Source of the DNA: Puteibacter caeruleilacunae
Lineage (GTDB): Bacteria; Bacteroidota; Bacteroidia; Bacteroidales; Prolixibacteraceae
DNA: 64,000 nt
Reading direction: 5' to 3'
Assembly: GCA_005217565.1 (NCBI GenBank)
Contig: SJCO01000001.1
Span: 561,893 to 625,892 of the forward strand
Positions 10,301-18,975 of this stretch are shown piece by piece. How positions within the stretch are numbered: the stretch's first letter is position 1; each line of letters begins with the position of its first letter. The notes beneath the pieces are model-generated. The model saw nothing but the letters and a program-made list of their open reading frames with translations. It ran no database searches and was not told the origin of the DNA. The position numbers were made by a program, and so were the translations under genes.

Positions 10301-13300
10301 TATTGTCAATACCGATTATAAGAAGGATGGTTTTGTTGAGATACAAATGAAAACAGCATGTAAGGATTTAAAAGTAAATCTGGAGGCATATTATCGGAAT
10401 GAACTGGTATATAATCAGCTTGTTGAGATAAAAGATGGTAATGAAACAGTAAAGGTGCCTGTCTCTGATGTTTATAAGAATAAGCTGGCCTTCAATCTAT
10501 TCTTTGTAAAGTTCAATAGTCTAAAAAGAGAGAACTTCTCAGTGAATTTTAAAGAGAAAGTTAGTAAACTGAAAATTGAGACCATAAGCTTCAGGAACAA
10601 GTTGATTCCAGGACAAAAAGAGACCTGGAGCTTTAAGATCACAGATGCTGATAATAACAAGGCCAATGCAGAAATGCTAGCCTCAATGTATGATTCCTCA
10701 CTTGATCAATTTAAAAAACATTCATGGCGAACGAACCTGGGACTTGTCAAGCCATATTTTTCTATGTCAGCTAATGTGAATAGTGGCTTTTTCAGAACAA
10801 ATACTTTTAGGAATTATAACTGGCCAAAAGCGTATAATACCTTTTCAGTGCTTCGAAAATATCACAAACTTCAATGGTTTGGATTTGATTTTGGGAATCC
10901 AATTTATCGCAATAAGAGATACTTACAATTGATTGCTCAGAAGAAGAAAGATTCAAATTTCAAGAATGGAAATGTATATGGAATAGTTACTGATGATGCA
11001 GGAGCACCTTTGCCTGGAACTTCAGTGATAATTAAAGGTTCAACAAGAGGTGTGATTACCGATATCGATGGATTTTATTCTATCAATGTGGCTGAAGGAG
11101 CGGAGCTAATGTTTAGCTTCATTGGTTTTGAAAGAGAAACGGTTAATATTGCCAGACAGGGTACCTATAATGTAGTGATGGTTCCCAATGAAGAAGGACT
11201 AGATGAGGTGGTTGTTGTTGGTTTTGGAAAACAAAAAAAGGAAGCGCTGGTTGGTGCTGCATCAGCAGTGGCAAGCGAGGATTTAGCTGAATCCCTTCAG
11301 GGAAGAGTTGCTGGAGTGGATGTTCAGGAAGGAGGGCAGTTCTTTATTCGCGGTACTAGCTCTACCAATGGTTATAAAAAAAATCCACTTTTTGTCGTTG
11401 ATGGTGTTCCTATGAGTGCTGCTGAGGGAGCTTTATTGAAACCTGAGGATATTGTAGATTTTACTATATTAAAAGATGCAGATGCAATCGCACTATATGG
11501 AGCGCAGGCGCAAAATGGAGTGATTATTATAACGACTAAGAAGGGACTGGCTGCGATGACTCAAGTGGAGACAAGGAATGATCTCAAAGAGACTGCTTTC
11601 TTCTATCCTCATTTATCAACCAACAAAAAAGGGGAGATTATTTTTAGCTTCGATTCTCCTGAAGCATTAACCAAATGGAGATTGATGTTATTTGCTCACG
11701 ACAAGGCCTTGAATGTTGGTGCTTTAGAGAAGACTGTTGTTACTCAAAAGAATTTGAATGTTATACCTAATGCTCCTCGTTTCTTGAGGGAAGGAGATAC
11801 CATTACCCTAAGTACCAAGATTAGCAATCTTACAAAAGATGCAATGGCAGGAGTGGCAATGTTAGAGCTTTATGACGGGGTAACCATGAATCCAATAGGA
11901 AAAAAAGTTATTGCATTTGAGCCTACAAAGAGTTTTACAATTGCAGCTAAGGGGAATACCGCTGTAGACTGGAAATTCAGTATTCCAGAAGGCTTGACGG
12001 CGTTGCAATATAAGATTGTTGCAAAATCAGGCACACATAGTGACGGAGAGATGAATGTACTTCCCGTGCTAACAAACCGTTCTTTGGTAACTGAGTCGCG
12101 AGCAGTGTGGGTTCCTGCAGGTGAGACTAGAGAGGTGACTTTTGATAACCTTAAGGAGGAACAATCTGCAACACAGACTAATCACAAGTTCACGGTGGAG
12201 TATACATCTAATCCTGCCTGGGTTGCAATTAAGTCGCTACCGTATTTAATGGAGTTCCCTCATGAGTGTGCAGAGCAAGTATTCTCACGCCTCTATGCTA
12301 ATGCCCTTGCTGAAAATATCCTGGATAATCATCCTAATATCGAAGAGGTATTCAACGCATGGAAAAAAAGTGGTTCTTTAAAATCGGCACTGGAGACAAA
12401 TGAAGATCTAAAGTCGGTGATGATCTCTGAATCTCCTTGGTTTCGAGATTTACAAAGCGATAAAGAGAATCAGGCACGCTTGGCTAATCTGTTTGATCGT
12501 GAAAATGTGAAAAGCTTTCAGTTGCAGGCTATTAGTAAATTGAAGGAATTACAGGATAACTCAGGAGGTTTTCCATGGTTTGCTGGAGGAAATGAAAGTG
12601 TTTTTATTACACAACATATTGTCGCTGGTTTTGGTCATCTGATAAAGTTAGATGTATTAGCAAGAAGGGATCTTCGAATAGAGCCTATTTTGAAAAAGGC
12701 ACTAGGCTATATGGACCGTGAATTTGTAGAACGTTATGAGCGCTTTGCGAAGTTTGCCAAAGATACAACAGATGTTTCTTTAAGTCACTATGTCTTACAT
12801 TACCTGTATGCTAGAAGCTTCTTTAAAGATATCTACCCAATATCGAAAAAAGTGAAGCCGATCGTTGAAAAATATGAGAAGAAATGTCAGACGGATTGGC
12901 TGGGATTATCGCTTTACAATAAAGGTTTAGCAGCTCTAACACTGTATCGAAATGGCGATAAGGATACTGCAAAAGCAATATTGGAAGCCCTTGAAGAGCA
13001 GACAGTAATTGATGAGGATGGTGCGATGTATTGGAAAGAGAATCAACGGAGTTGGTTCTGGTATCAAGCACCAATTGAAACTCAATCATTGTTAATTGAG
13101 GCCTATACCGAGATTGGAGGACATAAGAAGACCGTTGAGGGACTAAAACAATGGTTACTTAAAAACAAACGCACCAATAAATGGTCAACAACTAAATCAA
13201 CCACAGAGGCAATTTATGCCTTGCTGATGAATGGCAAAGACTACTTGTCGATGTCTGATAATACTGTAATAACTGTAGGTGATCATAAAATTGCGACTAA

Positions 13301-13904
13301 AAAGTTGGGGTTAACAGATAAGGAAGTTGGGACTGGTTACTTCAAAAAAAGCTGGGGTGCCAAAGATATCAATGCTGATATGGCGACAGTGAAGGTGAAT
13401 AATAGAAGTAAAATGACTGGTTATGGAGGTGTTTACTGGCAATATTTTGAGGATATTGATAAGGTTAAGTCTTCAGGAGAAACACCATTGATGATATCGA
13501 AGTCATTGTTCTTAAGGAAATCTACTGACGAAGGAGAAGTATTAGTTCCGATCACTAGTGAGACTCCTATAAAATTGGGTGACATGGTTACTGTAAGAAT
13601 TGAAATTGACTCAAAGGAAGATATGGAGTTTGTCCACTTGAAGGATTTACGAGCATCGGGATTTGAACCAGTAGATGTATTGTCGCAATATAAATGGCAG
13701 GATGGATTGGGCTACTTCCAAAGTACTAAGGATGTGGCAACGCACTTCTTCTTCGATCGGTTACCAAAAGGGAAATATGTTTTTGAATATAATTTAAGAG
13801 CCAATAACAAAGGAAACTTCTCTAATGGATATTCAACGATTCAGAGCATGTATGCTCCGGAATTTAGTAGTAATTCAAAAGGAAGTAGATTGGAGATAAA
13901 GTAA
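7359..13904 (+). CDS. Alpha-2-macroglobulin family protein with internal TonB-plug domain
   Basis: A 2181-residue exported protein. Order: signal peptide 1-22 (FAYAQ); helical N-terminal region to about 370; macroglobulin domains with a clear MG2 at about 585-690 (DRSIYRPGQTIYFKG); more MG domains to about 1190; a carboxypeptidase regulatory domain at about 1203-1275 (GIVTDDAGAPLPGTSVIIKG); a TonB plug at about 1280-1400 (LDEVVVVGFGKQKK, PLFVVDGVPM, NGVIIITTKKG); the A2M domain from about 1420; and a thioester/terpenoid-like helical domain from about 1610 holding Cys1637-Ala-Glu-Gln1640, the CxEQ thioester motif of bacterial members. A last MG domain fills about 2075-2180. Known members trap proteases through the thioester. 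The plug has no barrel, so it is not a receptor. The two upstream thioredoxin proteins may maintain its thiol; that is inference. Confidence 0.9.
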   Translation: MIAVNKFLLLTVLFIGVQFAYAQKKYDKLWNEVEGLELEGKFKSANVVVDKILSKAKRAKETQQITKSFIYKSKFTLLLEEEAHERVINELEATIKESAFPTNVLLESVYAGFLQQYLSRNRFKIQKRTKVEGALGSDDFEKWDLNTLVEQIALHYRLSLANSDKLKELPITDFKELLTDSKTSHKFRPTLFDFLAHRAKDFYKEKKWYLDMPKKPFFINDPVVFAPTKKFAEALFATQDSIYSNRNTLKIFQQLESFHEETNTMAYVDVALERLKFARDKAIIENKDDLYLDALIDLAKRLEGDEGSAIVNYNIAKFYYDASQQRNAKFDKKLKDYRIKAVEICSDVVDAYPNSDGGLLCEVLKNKIQRKSVSIMTEMYVAPDNPFLANVTFMGVDDLYVSAYKIPFNYFEREKHNKRDSLIKVVINNHKPIVTRSYKLQTKKDYYKYTTEVDFSGLSKGYYLILSSKTEKIKSMQEIFNHATLTVSNLSMISINRKKDYAIKLLERETGKPLDNVTVTVTEKKDLVKKGTTDELGEFLISKNKKFRRCRIVAVSKGDTLINSSEFVSSHYRREEKKRHHARMYLYLDRSIYRPGQTIYFKGLMVEKKDGKPNVVPDTYTSITIYDANNEELKEFRLKTNEYGSVSGEFKLPRNTRTGEFSIEMDEDYGTDDEDEDSFYDELDDVVYAKLEFLVEEYKRPRFEVVFNEMTDNCVVGDSIAVTGYAKAFLGANITEAQVNYTVTRVIRRAWGHRFFGGSTSKVIKTGSTTTDSDGKYSVDFVASPDSLTSKADKPVFVYTIKVDVTDSNGETHRDSKNVRVGYHNLEVDLVLADKLNGAEEQEVKINTTNLNNQPVDAIVEVAIEKLISPDRVLRKKPWKIVELNTLPKDKFIKLFPNEAYDSTDVKLHWKHGAEVFAKQFQASEDKIFSLDNISEWESGAYNVMVKAVDVFNDTVITNKRIEVYHLTDETIADNQLFDHTIVNTDYKKDGFVEIQMKTACKDLKVNLEAYYRNELVYNQLVEIKDGNETVKVPVSDVYKNKLAFNLFFVKFNSLKRENFSVNFKEKVSKLKIETISFRNKLIPGQKETWSFKITDADNNKANAEMLASMYDSSLDQFKKHSWRTNLGLVKPYFSMSANVNSGFFRTNTFRNYNWPKAYNTFSVLRKYHKLQWFGFDFGNPIYRNKRYLQLIAQKKKDSNFKNGNVYGIVTDDAGAPLPGTSVIIKGSTRGVITDIDGFYSINVAEGAELMFSFIGFERETVNIARQGTYNVVMVPNEEGLDEVVVVGFGKQKKEALVGAASAVASEDLAESLQGRVAGVDVQEGGQFFIRGTSSTNGYKKNPLFVVDGVPMSAAEGALLKPEDIVDFTILKDADAIALYGAQAQNGVIIITTKKGLAAMTQVETRNDLKETAFFYPHLSTNKKGEIIFSFDSPEALTKWRLMLFAHDKALNVGALEKTVVTQKNLNVIPNAPRFLREGDTITLSTKISNLTKDAMAGVAMLELYDGVTMNPIGKKVIAFEPTKSFTIAAKGNTAVDWKFSIPEGLTALQYKIVAKSGTHSDGEMNVLPVLTNRSLVTESRAVWVPAGETREVTFDNLKEEQSATQTNHKFTVEYTSNPAWVAIKSLPYLMEFPHECAEQVFSRLYANALAENILDNHPNIEEVFNAWKKSGSLKSALETNEDLKSVMISESPWFRDLQSDKENQARLANLFDRENVKSFQLQAISKLKELQDNSGGFPWFAGGNESVFITQHIVAGFGHLIKLDVLARRDLRIEPILKKALGYMDREFVERYERFAKFAKDTTDVSLSHYVLHYLYARSFFKDIYPISKKVKPIVEKYEKKCQTDWLGLSLYNKGLAALTLYRNGDKDTAKAILEALEEQTVIDEDGAMYWKENQRSWFWYQAPIETQSLLIEAYTEIGGHKKTVEGLKQWLLKNKRTNKWSTTKSTTEAIYALLMNGKDYLSMSDNTVITVGDHKIATKKLGLTDKEVGTGYFKKSWGAKDINADMATVKVNNRSKMTGYGGVYWQYFEDIDKVKSSGETPLMISKSLFLRKSTDEGEVLVPITSETPIKLGDMVTVRIEIDSKEDMEFVHLKDLRASGFEPVDVLSQYKWQDGLGYFQSTKDVATHFFFDRLPKGKYVFEYNLRANNKGNFSNGYSTIQSMYAPEFSSNSKGSRLEIK

Positions 13905-13932
13905 GGAGTTGTAAGCAAGTATAATCATTGGT

Positions 13933-14523
13933 ATGAAAAATATTGTTGAGATATTATATAAGCCGGTACAAGTCTTTGTGCGACTTGATGAAATGTTCGT
14001 GGATGATTTGAATTCAAACAGTAATTTCATAGTAGGAATATTAGGTTTGGTTACTGGTGGTTATACTTGTTTCGCAGAATATAGCCATATAAAAGAATTC
14101 TTTTCTGGAGGAGGAGCTATTGGTGCGTGTATAGGAATTGCTTTGGTGACATCAGCGCTATTTGTTCTGCTTTATAATTTCGTTTTAACCTATTTGCTTT
14201 ATGGTATAGGACGATTACTGGGTGCCAGTGGACTTATTGCTGATACACGATGTGCAATTGCTTATTCATTAGTCCCAAGAGTTTTCATTTCTTGTCTGCT
14301 ATTAGTGTTAGTGGTTATATCTGAGTCATTATTCTCCAATGCATTCTTAAAATGGGTATTATTGAGTTTGGAGATCCTGATTTGGCTATGGGGATTAATA
14401 CTACTTGTTATTGGTTTCAATACTTTAAATAAATACGGAATAATGAAGGCTGTAATCAACTCATTACCAATGGTGGGGATTTTAGTAGTAAGATTAATTC
14501 TAAGCGAACACTGGATCTTGTAA
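13933..14523 (+). CDS. Yip1-like integral membrane protein
   Basis: A 196-residue membrane protein with about five hydrophobic segments and an N-terminus (ILYKPVQVFVRLDE) like that of Yip1-domain proteins, where a Pro follows the first short helix. It starts 28 bases after the macroglobulin gene and probably belongs to that operon. Its function is unknown. In the +1 frame directly after the stop an acidic 20-codon tail continues to TAG at 14585-14587, so a C-terminal frameshift is possible. The family call is moderate. Confidence 0.65.
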   Translation: MKNIVEILYKPVQVFVRLDEMFVDDLNSNSNFIVGILGLVTGGYTCFAEYSHIKEFFSGGGAIGACIGIALVTSALFVLLYNFVLTYLLYGIGRLLGASGLIADTRCAIAYSLVPRVFISCLLLVLVVISESLFSNAFLKWVLLSLEILIWLWGLILLVIGFNTLNKYGIMKAVINSLPMVGILVVRLILSEHWIL

Positions 14524-14608
14524 AGAGGTTCAGTTCGAGAATGATGAGAAAGTTGATATCGCTCCTGTGGAAGATTATGAGGATTAGTGTTAATAATAAA
14601 GAAGTACT

Positions 14609-15070
14609 ATGAAGTTTGTTTGTCCGTTAATAACAGTATCAGATATAAGCGTGTCTCGTGAGTTTTACGAGAATATATTGAATCAAAAAGTGAAGCATGA
14701 TTTTGGAGAGAATGTAACATATCATGGTGATTTTGCAATTCATTTAAGATCACATTTTAAGGAATTAATCGATGATAAACCAATTGTTCGGGGAGGAAAT
14801 AACTTTGAATTGTATTTTGAATTTGATGATGTAGATAGCTTAGCAAGAATACTCAAGAATTATGGGGTGATCTTTGTTCATGAGGTAAGAGAACAGCCCT
14901 GGCGACAGAAGGTTGTTCGTTTTTATGATCCTGATGAAAATATCATTGAAGTAGGTGAATCTATGAAGCATTTGGTGACACGATTAAAGGGTGATGGCTT
15001 CAATGTCGATCGTATATCTGAAATTACTGGTCTGCCTTTGGCATTTGTGAGCGAGCTATTGAATAGTTAA
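14609..15070 (+). CDS. VOC (glyoxalase/bleomycin resistance) superfamily protein
   Basis: A 153-residue cytoplasmic protein with the paired beta-alpha-beta-beta-beta units of the VOC fold (PLITVSDISVSREFYENIL at the start, VVRFYDPDENIIEVGE in the second unit). Members are metal enzymes such as glyoxalases and dioxygenases, or binding proteins. The E in IIEVGE and the D/E in the first unit could be metal ligands, but substrate cannot be assigned. The last 30 residues form an extra helical tail. It lies 85 bases after the Yip1-like gene; an independent promoter follows it. Confidence 0.8.
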   Translation: MKFVCPLITVSDISVSREFYENILNQKVKHDFGENVTYHGDFAIHLRSHFKELIDDKPIVRGGNNFELYFEFDDVDSLARILKNYGVIFVHEVREQPWRQKVVRFYDPDENIIEVGESMKHLVTRLKGDGFNVDRISEITGLPLAFVSELLNS

Positions 15071-15090
15071 TCGAAATAGTGCTAGCTTTG
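15059..15090 (+). promoter_or_regulatory. Promoter of the Nudix gene
   Basis: TTG at 15059-15061, a 21-base spacer and TAGCTTTG at 15083-15090 fit the Bacteroidota promoter pattern. It overlaps the end of the VOC gene. A transcript starting near 15097 fits either the TTG at 15111 or the ATG at 15144. Confidence 0.55.
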
Positions 15091-15143
15091 CACAGAGTGA
15101 AATCGAAAGATTGATACTCAATAATTCAATAGAAGCACAGGCT

Positions 15144-15863
15144 ATGATGAAGACGATTGAGAATAGATATGACGGCATAATCGTTGACAATACGACTCTA
15201 CCGAAATCAAAGCACGAATTTAAAGACGATATAATAAGGTTACTAGAATCAATAAGTGATAAACAATTGTTATGGGTGAAGATTCCAATAGATAAATCTG
15301 AATTCATACCTGTTCTTACAGATCTTGATTTTGAATTTCATCATTGTGATGAGCGAAATTTGATGCTAGTACGAAAGTTAAATGCCAACTCATTTATCCC
15401 TACCTCAAAAAACTATATTCTTGGGGTTGGTGCAGTCGTTTTCAATGAAGGAAAACTACTGGTAGTTAAAGATAGATTCTCAATGGGGTATAAACTTCCT
15501 GGAGGACATGTAGATAAAGACGAGCAAATAAAAGAGGCCGTGAAAAGGGAAGTTTACGAGGAAACCGGTGTAAATATTGAATTTGAATCGATCATGAATA
15601 TCGGGCATTTTAGAAATGGTCAGTTTGGAGAATCTAACCTTTACATTGTTTGCACAGCAAAGGCTATATCAGAGACAATCGCAATAAATGATACCTCTGA
15701 AATAGCAGATGCACAGTGGGTGGATGTTGAAGAATACTTAGAATCAGAAGACGCCAACAATTACAATAAGAGTGTTGTAAGAGCAGCATACAGTAACCAG
15801 GAACTTAAGCTTACTGATCAAAAAATCAAGCTTAGAGTGACTGGAGGGGAGGTCTTTTTTTAA
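15144..15863 (+). CDS. Nudix hydrolase with NUDT6-like pre-Nudix domain
   Basis: The protein has two parts. Residues about 5-80 (YDGIIVD, LLWVKIPIDKSEFIPVLTDL, FEFHHCDERNLMLVRKL) match the pre-Nudix domain known from the eukaryotic NUDT6/plant NUDX group. Residues about 90-225 are a Nudix domain with the full box GGHVDKDEQIKEAVKREVYEE followed by TGV, whose Glu residues bind Mg2+. Nudix enzymes cleave nucleoside diphosphates linked to another moiety; the substrate here is open. I chose ATG 15144 because it just precedes the pre-Nudix domain; TTG 15111 in the same frame would add 11 residues without homology. Probably monocistronic. Confidence 0.85.
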   Translation: MMKTIENRYDGIIVDNTTLPKSKHEFKDDIIRLLESISDKQLLWVKIPIDKSEFIPVLTDLDFEFHHCDERNLMLVRKLNANSFIPTSKNYILGVGAVVFNEGKLLVVKDRFSMGYKLPGGHVDKDEQIKEAVKREVYEETGVNIEFESIMNIGHFRNGQFGESNLYIVCTAKAISETIAINDTSEIADAQWVDVEEYLESEDANNYNKSVVRAAYSNQELKLTDQKIKLRVTGGEVFF

Positions 15864-15930
15864 GTTTATTTAACGATATATTAGTCGCGCTTTTTCGTAT
15901 ATTTGGTTAATAATCAATATTAAACAACTC

Positions 15931-16572
15931 ATGAAAAGACTAATGACCATCGTTTTGGTTGCAGCAGCAATAATGACTAGCTGCACTACAAAAACTAACA
16001 AAAGTAAAAGTTCTGTTGATTTACCAACCGATCAAACAGCACAAAGCTTTTTCAATAAAGAAGAGCTAAATGTTTTTAATCAGTTGATCACCTTTGTTGA
16101 TCAGGAAGTATTGAAGCAAACAGCCTTAACTGATATTAATGCTGCCTATCATCAATACTTTAAGGATATGGATACCAAGATTAAGAAAAAAGAAAATCCA
16201 TTGCCATTATTTAAGGATGTCGACAAAATAAAGTTTCTGAAGAATCTTGACCAAACACCATTGAACTCGGCTATTATGGTAAACCTAGTCCAATATCATC
16301 CACGCAAGGGTGGAAAAGTTCAGGAAAAGGCTATTGAAAAAGAGGTTGTGGCATTTAATATCAGAGGTTCTTTCTTTAAATATTTTAGCACACAATCACA
16401 TGGAGATCCTGTGCGTTCACAGCTTTCTCAGCAGTTGAAGCTTATTGGTGATTTTTCTCCAGTTACTTATACCTGGTTTCCTGCCAATCATAGAGAGTTT
16501 AATTTTAACTCCTACAATGACCGACTAATTGCTTCACTGTTTCTACTCGGCTATAATGAGCCGATGAAATGA
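15931..16572 (+). CDS. Hypothetical lipoprotein
   Basis: A 213-residue protein with a lipoprotein signal (lipobox MTSC, Cys18) and no recognised domain. The mature part starts with a Ser/Lys/Thr linker, followed by helical and mixed sequence with conserved-looking patches such as NIRGSFFKYFSTQSHGDPVRS and FPANHREFNFNSYNDR. A possible -7 element TATATTTG lies at 15898-15905. No neighbour gives a clue to function. Confidence 0.65.
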   Translation: MKRLMTIVLVAAAIMTSCTTKTNKSKSSVDLPTDQTAQSFFNKEELNVFNQLITFVDQEVLKQTALTDINAAYHQYFKDMDTKIKKKENPLPLFKDVDKIKFLKNLDQTPLNSAIMVNLVQYHPRKGGKVQEKAIEKEVVAFNIRGSFFKYFSTQSHGDPVRSQLSQQLKLIGDFSPVTYTWFPANHREFNFNSYNDRLIASLFLLGYNEPMK

Positions 16573-16664
16573 TCAGGAATTTTAACATTCTAAATTACGT
16601 ACATAAGAATGATTAAAATTCATGTGAGAATTCCATCTTACGCAATTTGGAGTAATAAATTCAT

Positions 16665-16721
16665 GTGAGTTCCTGAATGTATTTAAATTTTTTGGGACAT
16701 TCAGAAATCAAAAAAATTAAA
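16665..16721 (+). repeat. Intergenic hairpin repeat, copy A
   Basis: TTCCTGAATG (16670-16679) and CATTCAGAAA (16698-16707) form an imperfect 10-bp stem. The whole stretch is close to another copy at 36437-36495, with the same stem and similar AT-rich flanks. No T-tract follows, so it is not an ordinary terminator. Confidence 0.45.
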
Positions 16722-16735
16722 CAGTTGAAATATAG

Positions 16736-16767
16736 GGGATGCTTCTGAAAGAAGTGTCCCTTTTTTT
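16736..16767 (+). terminator. Rho-independent terminator upstream of the response regulator
   Basis: GGGATGCTTC (16737-16746) and GAAGTGTCCC (16751-16760) form a stem with two internal mismatches, followed by seven T. It isolates the two-component operon from the lipoprotein gene. Confidence 0.65.
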
Positions 16768-16807
16768 ACTCTCCTGCTTGAAGCTTTTAATTTCATAATT
16801 ATTCAGT

Positions 16808-16843
16808 ACTACAAATTTCCAATAGATTTGTAACTTAGCTTTG
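16808..16843 (+). promoter_or_regulatory. Response-regulator box and -7 element of the two-component operon
   Basis: ACAAATTTCCA (16811-16821) and ATAGATTTGTA (16822-16832) look like tandem 11-bp direct repeats, ending 5 bases before the -7 element TAGCTTTG (16836-16843, counted from the last G of ATAGATTTG). The same arrangement occurs at 18976-19011. OmpR-type regulators usually bind such tandem repeats, so autoregulation is likely. Confidence 0.5.
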
Positions 16844-16859
16844 TCAGAAATATCGTGAG

Positions 16860-17537
16860 ATGAAACTATTAATAGTAGAAGATAACCTCCTCTTGGCTGA
16901 AGACATGCAAACTTTTCTTCAGGAAAGCGGCTTTATTGTCGAGCATACCATTAACTTGACTGAGGCATGCGAGAAAGCCTTTGTATACGATTATGAGGTT
17001 ATTATTCTTGACCTTGGACTTCCCGATGGCAATGGTTTAGAGCTTCTGTCTGAATTGAAAAAACGACGTATAAATGCAGGGGTGTTGATAGTAACAGCGA
17101 AAGATTCTATCGATGATAAAGTTAAAGGTCTTGAGTTCGGTGCTGATGATTACGTAACTAAACCTTTTCATAAAGCAGAGTTGCTGGCAAGAGTGAAATC
17201 GATAATCCGCAGGAGAAATTTTGATGGGAATAACTTTGTAGAGGTAAATGATTTAAAAGCAGACTTGAATACATCGCAGATTCTGGTAAATGATCAACCA
17301 TTGGACTTAACCAAAAAGGAGTATGATCTGCTCCTGTATTTCATGTACAATAAAAACAGAATACTTACAAAAGAGAGTATCGCAGAACACCTTTGGGGCG
17401 ACGATATTGATCAGGTTGATAGCTTTGACTTTATCTATAATCATGTGAAGAATGTGAGGAAGAAGATTGCTAAAGTAGATGGAATGAATTCTATACGCTC
17501 TGTTTATGGTATGGGGTATAAATTGTTTGAACTATGA
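16860..17537 (+). CDS. OmpR-family response regulator
   Basis: A 225-residue DNA-binding response regulator. The receiver domain spans residues 1-115 with acidic Glu7/Asp8, phospho-acceptor Asp51 (ILDLGLPDGNG) and the Lys of VTKPFH. The C-terminal winged helix (about 128-225) has the usual LDLTKKEYDLL and GYKLFEL end. Its stop overlaps the start of the histidine kinase gene, so the two are translationally coupled. The stimulus is unknown, but the matching box upstream of the RND operon makes that operon the probable target. Confidence 0.93.
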   Translation: MKLLIVEDNLLLAEDMQTFLQESGFIVEHTINLTEACEKAFVYDYEVIILDLGLPDGNGLELLSELKKRRINAGVLIVTAKDSIDDKVKGLEFGADDYVTKPFHKAELLARVKSIIRRRNFDGNNFVEVNDLKADLNTSQILVNDQPLDLTKKEYDLLLYFMYNKNRILTKESIAEHLWGDDIDQVDSFDFIYNHVKNVRKKIAKVDGMNSIRSVYGMGYKLFEL

Positions 17538-18808
17538 AGTCGCTGAGATCATCCAAATTATTAATAAAGATTGCTGTACTTTTTCTGTTTTTTATAGTGA
17601 TTGCATTCAGTATTAGTGCAACAGTGCTAATATTAAAAACTGATCATTACATCAATAAAAGTGTAGAACGAAGTTTTATACATAAGCATGAACGGATTGT
17701 AGAACAATTGGAGAAAGGACAGGATATTGAATTTTTCAAAGAAGCGAAAATAATAAAGTTGAATAAGGGAGATTATAAAAACTCAATTATTGATAAAGAT
17801 ACCCTTATTTATAACGAAACCTTGGGAGTGGATAATTTACATCGGCTGCGTAAACAGGTAATACAGGTGAATGGTATAAGTTATCTGTTGATATTGAAGA
17901 AAAATATTGAGGATTTTACCAATTTGAAAGCTGATGTGATTAGTACCTTAATTCCAGTATTTATTGTTCTGTCAATTGTTATTGTGGTATTTAGTGTTTT
18001 CTTATCCCGTTATTTATTTAGGCCCTTTAACCATATTCTGATGCAGATGAAGCGATTCAGGGTGGGTGAGAATTTCTCCTATGAGTCAGTAAAAACAACA
18101 ACCAGTGAATTTGCGACCTTGCAACTCCTATACCAAGGAATGGTTCAGCGAGCAGAAGAGGATTATCAACGCCTGAAGGAATACACTGAGAATATGTCGC
18201 ATGAATTCCAGACTCCGCTAGCTATAATCAGGAATAAGACAGAAAACCTGATTGCTGATGAAGAAGTAATGGAGAATCATGCTCAATCAGTTAAGGCTGT
18301 TTACGACGAGGTGAATCATTTATCAAAGTTGAGCAATACATTAAAGTTGCTGACGAAGATTGAAAACAATGAGTTTATAAATAAGAAGACTATATACACG
18401 AAACCGGTGATCGAGGATCATGTTGAAAAACTGCGGGAGCTTGCAGGATTAAAGTCAGTGAAAATGGTGGCTAATCTTGATGGAGACCATGCAATTAATA
18501 TCGATGCATTTCTGTTGGAAATCGTATTTAAGAATCTTATGAGGAATGCCATATTGTATGCTACATCAAATTCTACTATTGAAATAACATCAACGGCAGA
18601 TACTTTTAAAATTTCTAATCACTCAGATACTTCAGAGCAAAAGCCAAGCGATTTGTTTCGACGATTCTCGAAGGGAAAAAGTAACCAATCTTCTTTAGGA
18701 CTTGGCCTGGCTATTGTAAAGAAGATTTGCGACTTAAATGGATTGTTGATTGAATACAAGTATATCAATTCAAGACATTGTTTCGTGATTACTTCTGGAA
18801 ATAACTAA
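17534..18808 (+). CDS. Sensor histidine kinase
   Basis: A 424-residue membrane kinase partner of the preceding regulator. Transmembrane segments at about residues 11-33 and 135-158 flank a periplasmic sensor region of about 100 residues. A HAMP-like linker leads to the H box with phospho-acceptor His223 (MSHEFQTPLAIIRNK). The ATPase domain shows the N box (FKNLMRNAILYA), an F-like box (LFRRFSKGKS) and the G box (LGLGLAIVKKIC). It overlaps the regulator by 4 bases (ATGA). The sensed signal cannot be inferred from the periplasmic region. Confidence 0.93.
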   Translation: MKSLRSSKLLIKIAVLFLFFIVIAFSISATVLILKTDHYINKSVERSFIHKHERIVEQLEKGQDIEFFKEAKIIKLNKGDYKNSIIDKDTLIYNETLGVDNLHRLRKQVIQVNGISYLLILKKNIEDFTNLKADVISTLIPVFIVLSIVIVVFSVFLSRYLFRPFNHILMQMKRFRVGENFSYESVKTTTSEFATLQLLYQGMVQRAEEDYQRLKEYTENMSHEFQTPLAIIRNKTENLIADEEVMENHAQSVKAVYDEVNHLSKLSNTLKLLTKIENNEFINKKTIYTKPVIEDHVEKLRELAGLKSVKMVANLDGDHAINIDAFLLEIVFKNLMRNAILYATSNSTIEITSTADTFKISNHSDTSEQKPSDLFRRFSKGKSNQSSLGLGLAIVKKICDLNGLLIEYKYINSRHCFVITSGNN

Positions 18809-18975
18809 CATGTATTATAATTCAGCGGGAGTACCAGAGTAAATTGTAAATAGCCTAAGCTTTTCGATCCCAATGACCTACCTAAAACATGCAAACAAGG
18901 AATAAGGATTGATTCTTTACATTTTAGAGGCTAAATCAGATAATCCAATAATTCAAAATCTTTAAATCAGCTGAG

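Noticed and set aside
11180-11560. The plug domain in the macroglobulin as evidence for a TonB-dependent receptor gene
   Set aside because: No beta-barrel follows; macroglobulin domains continue in the same frame, so it is an embedded domain and not a separate receptor.
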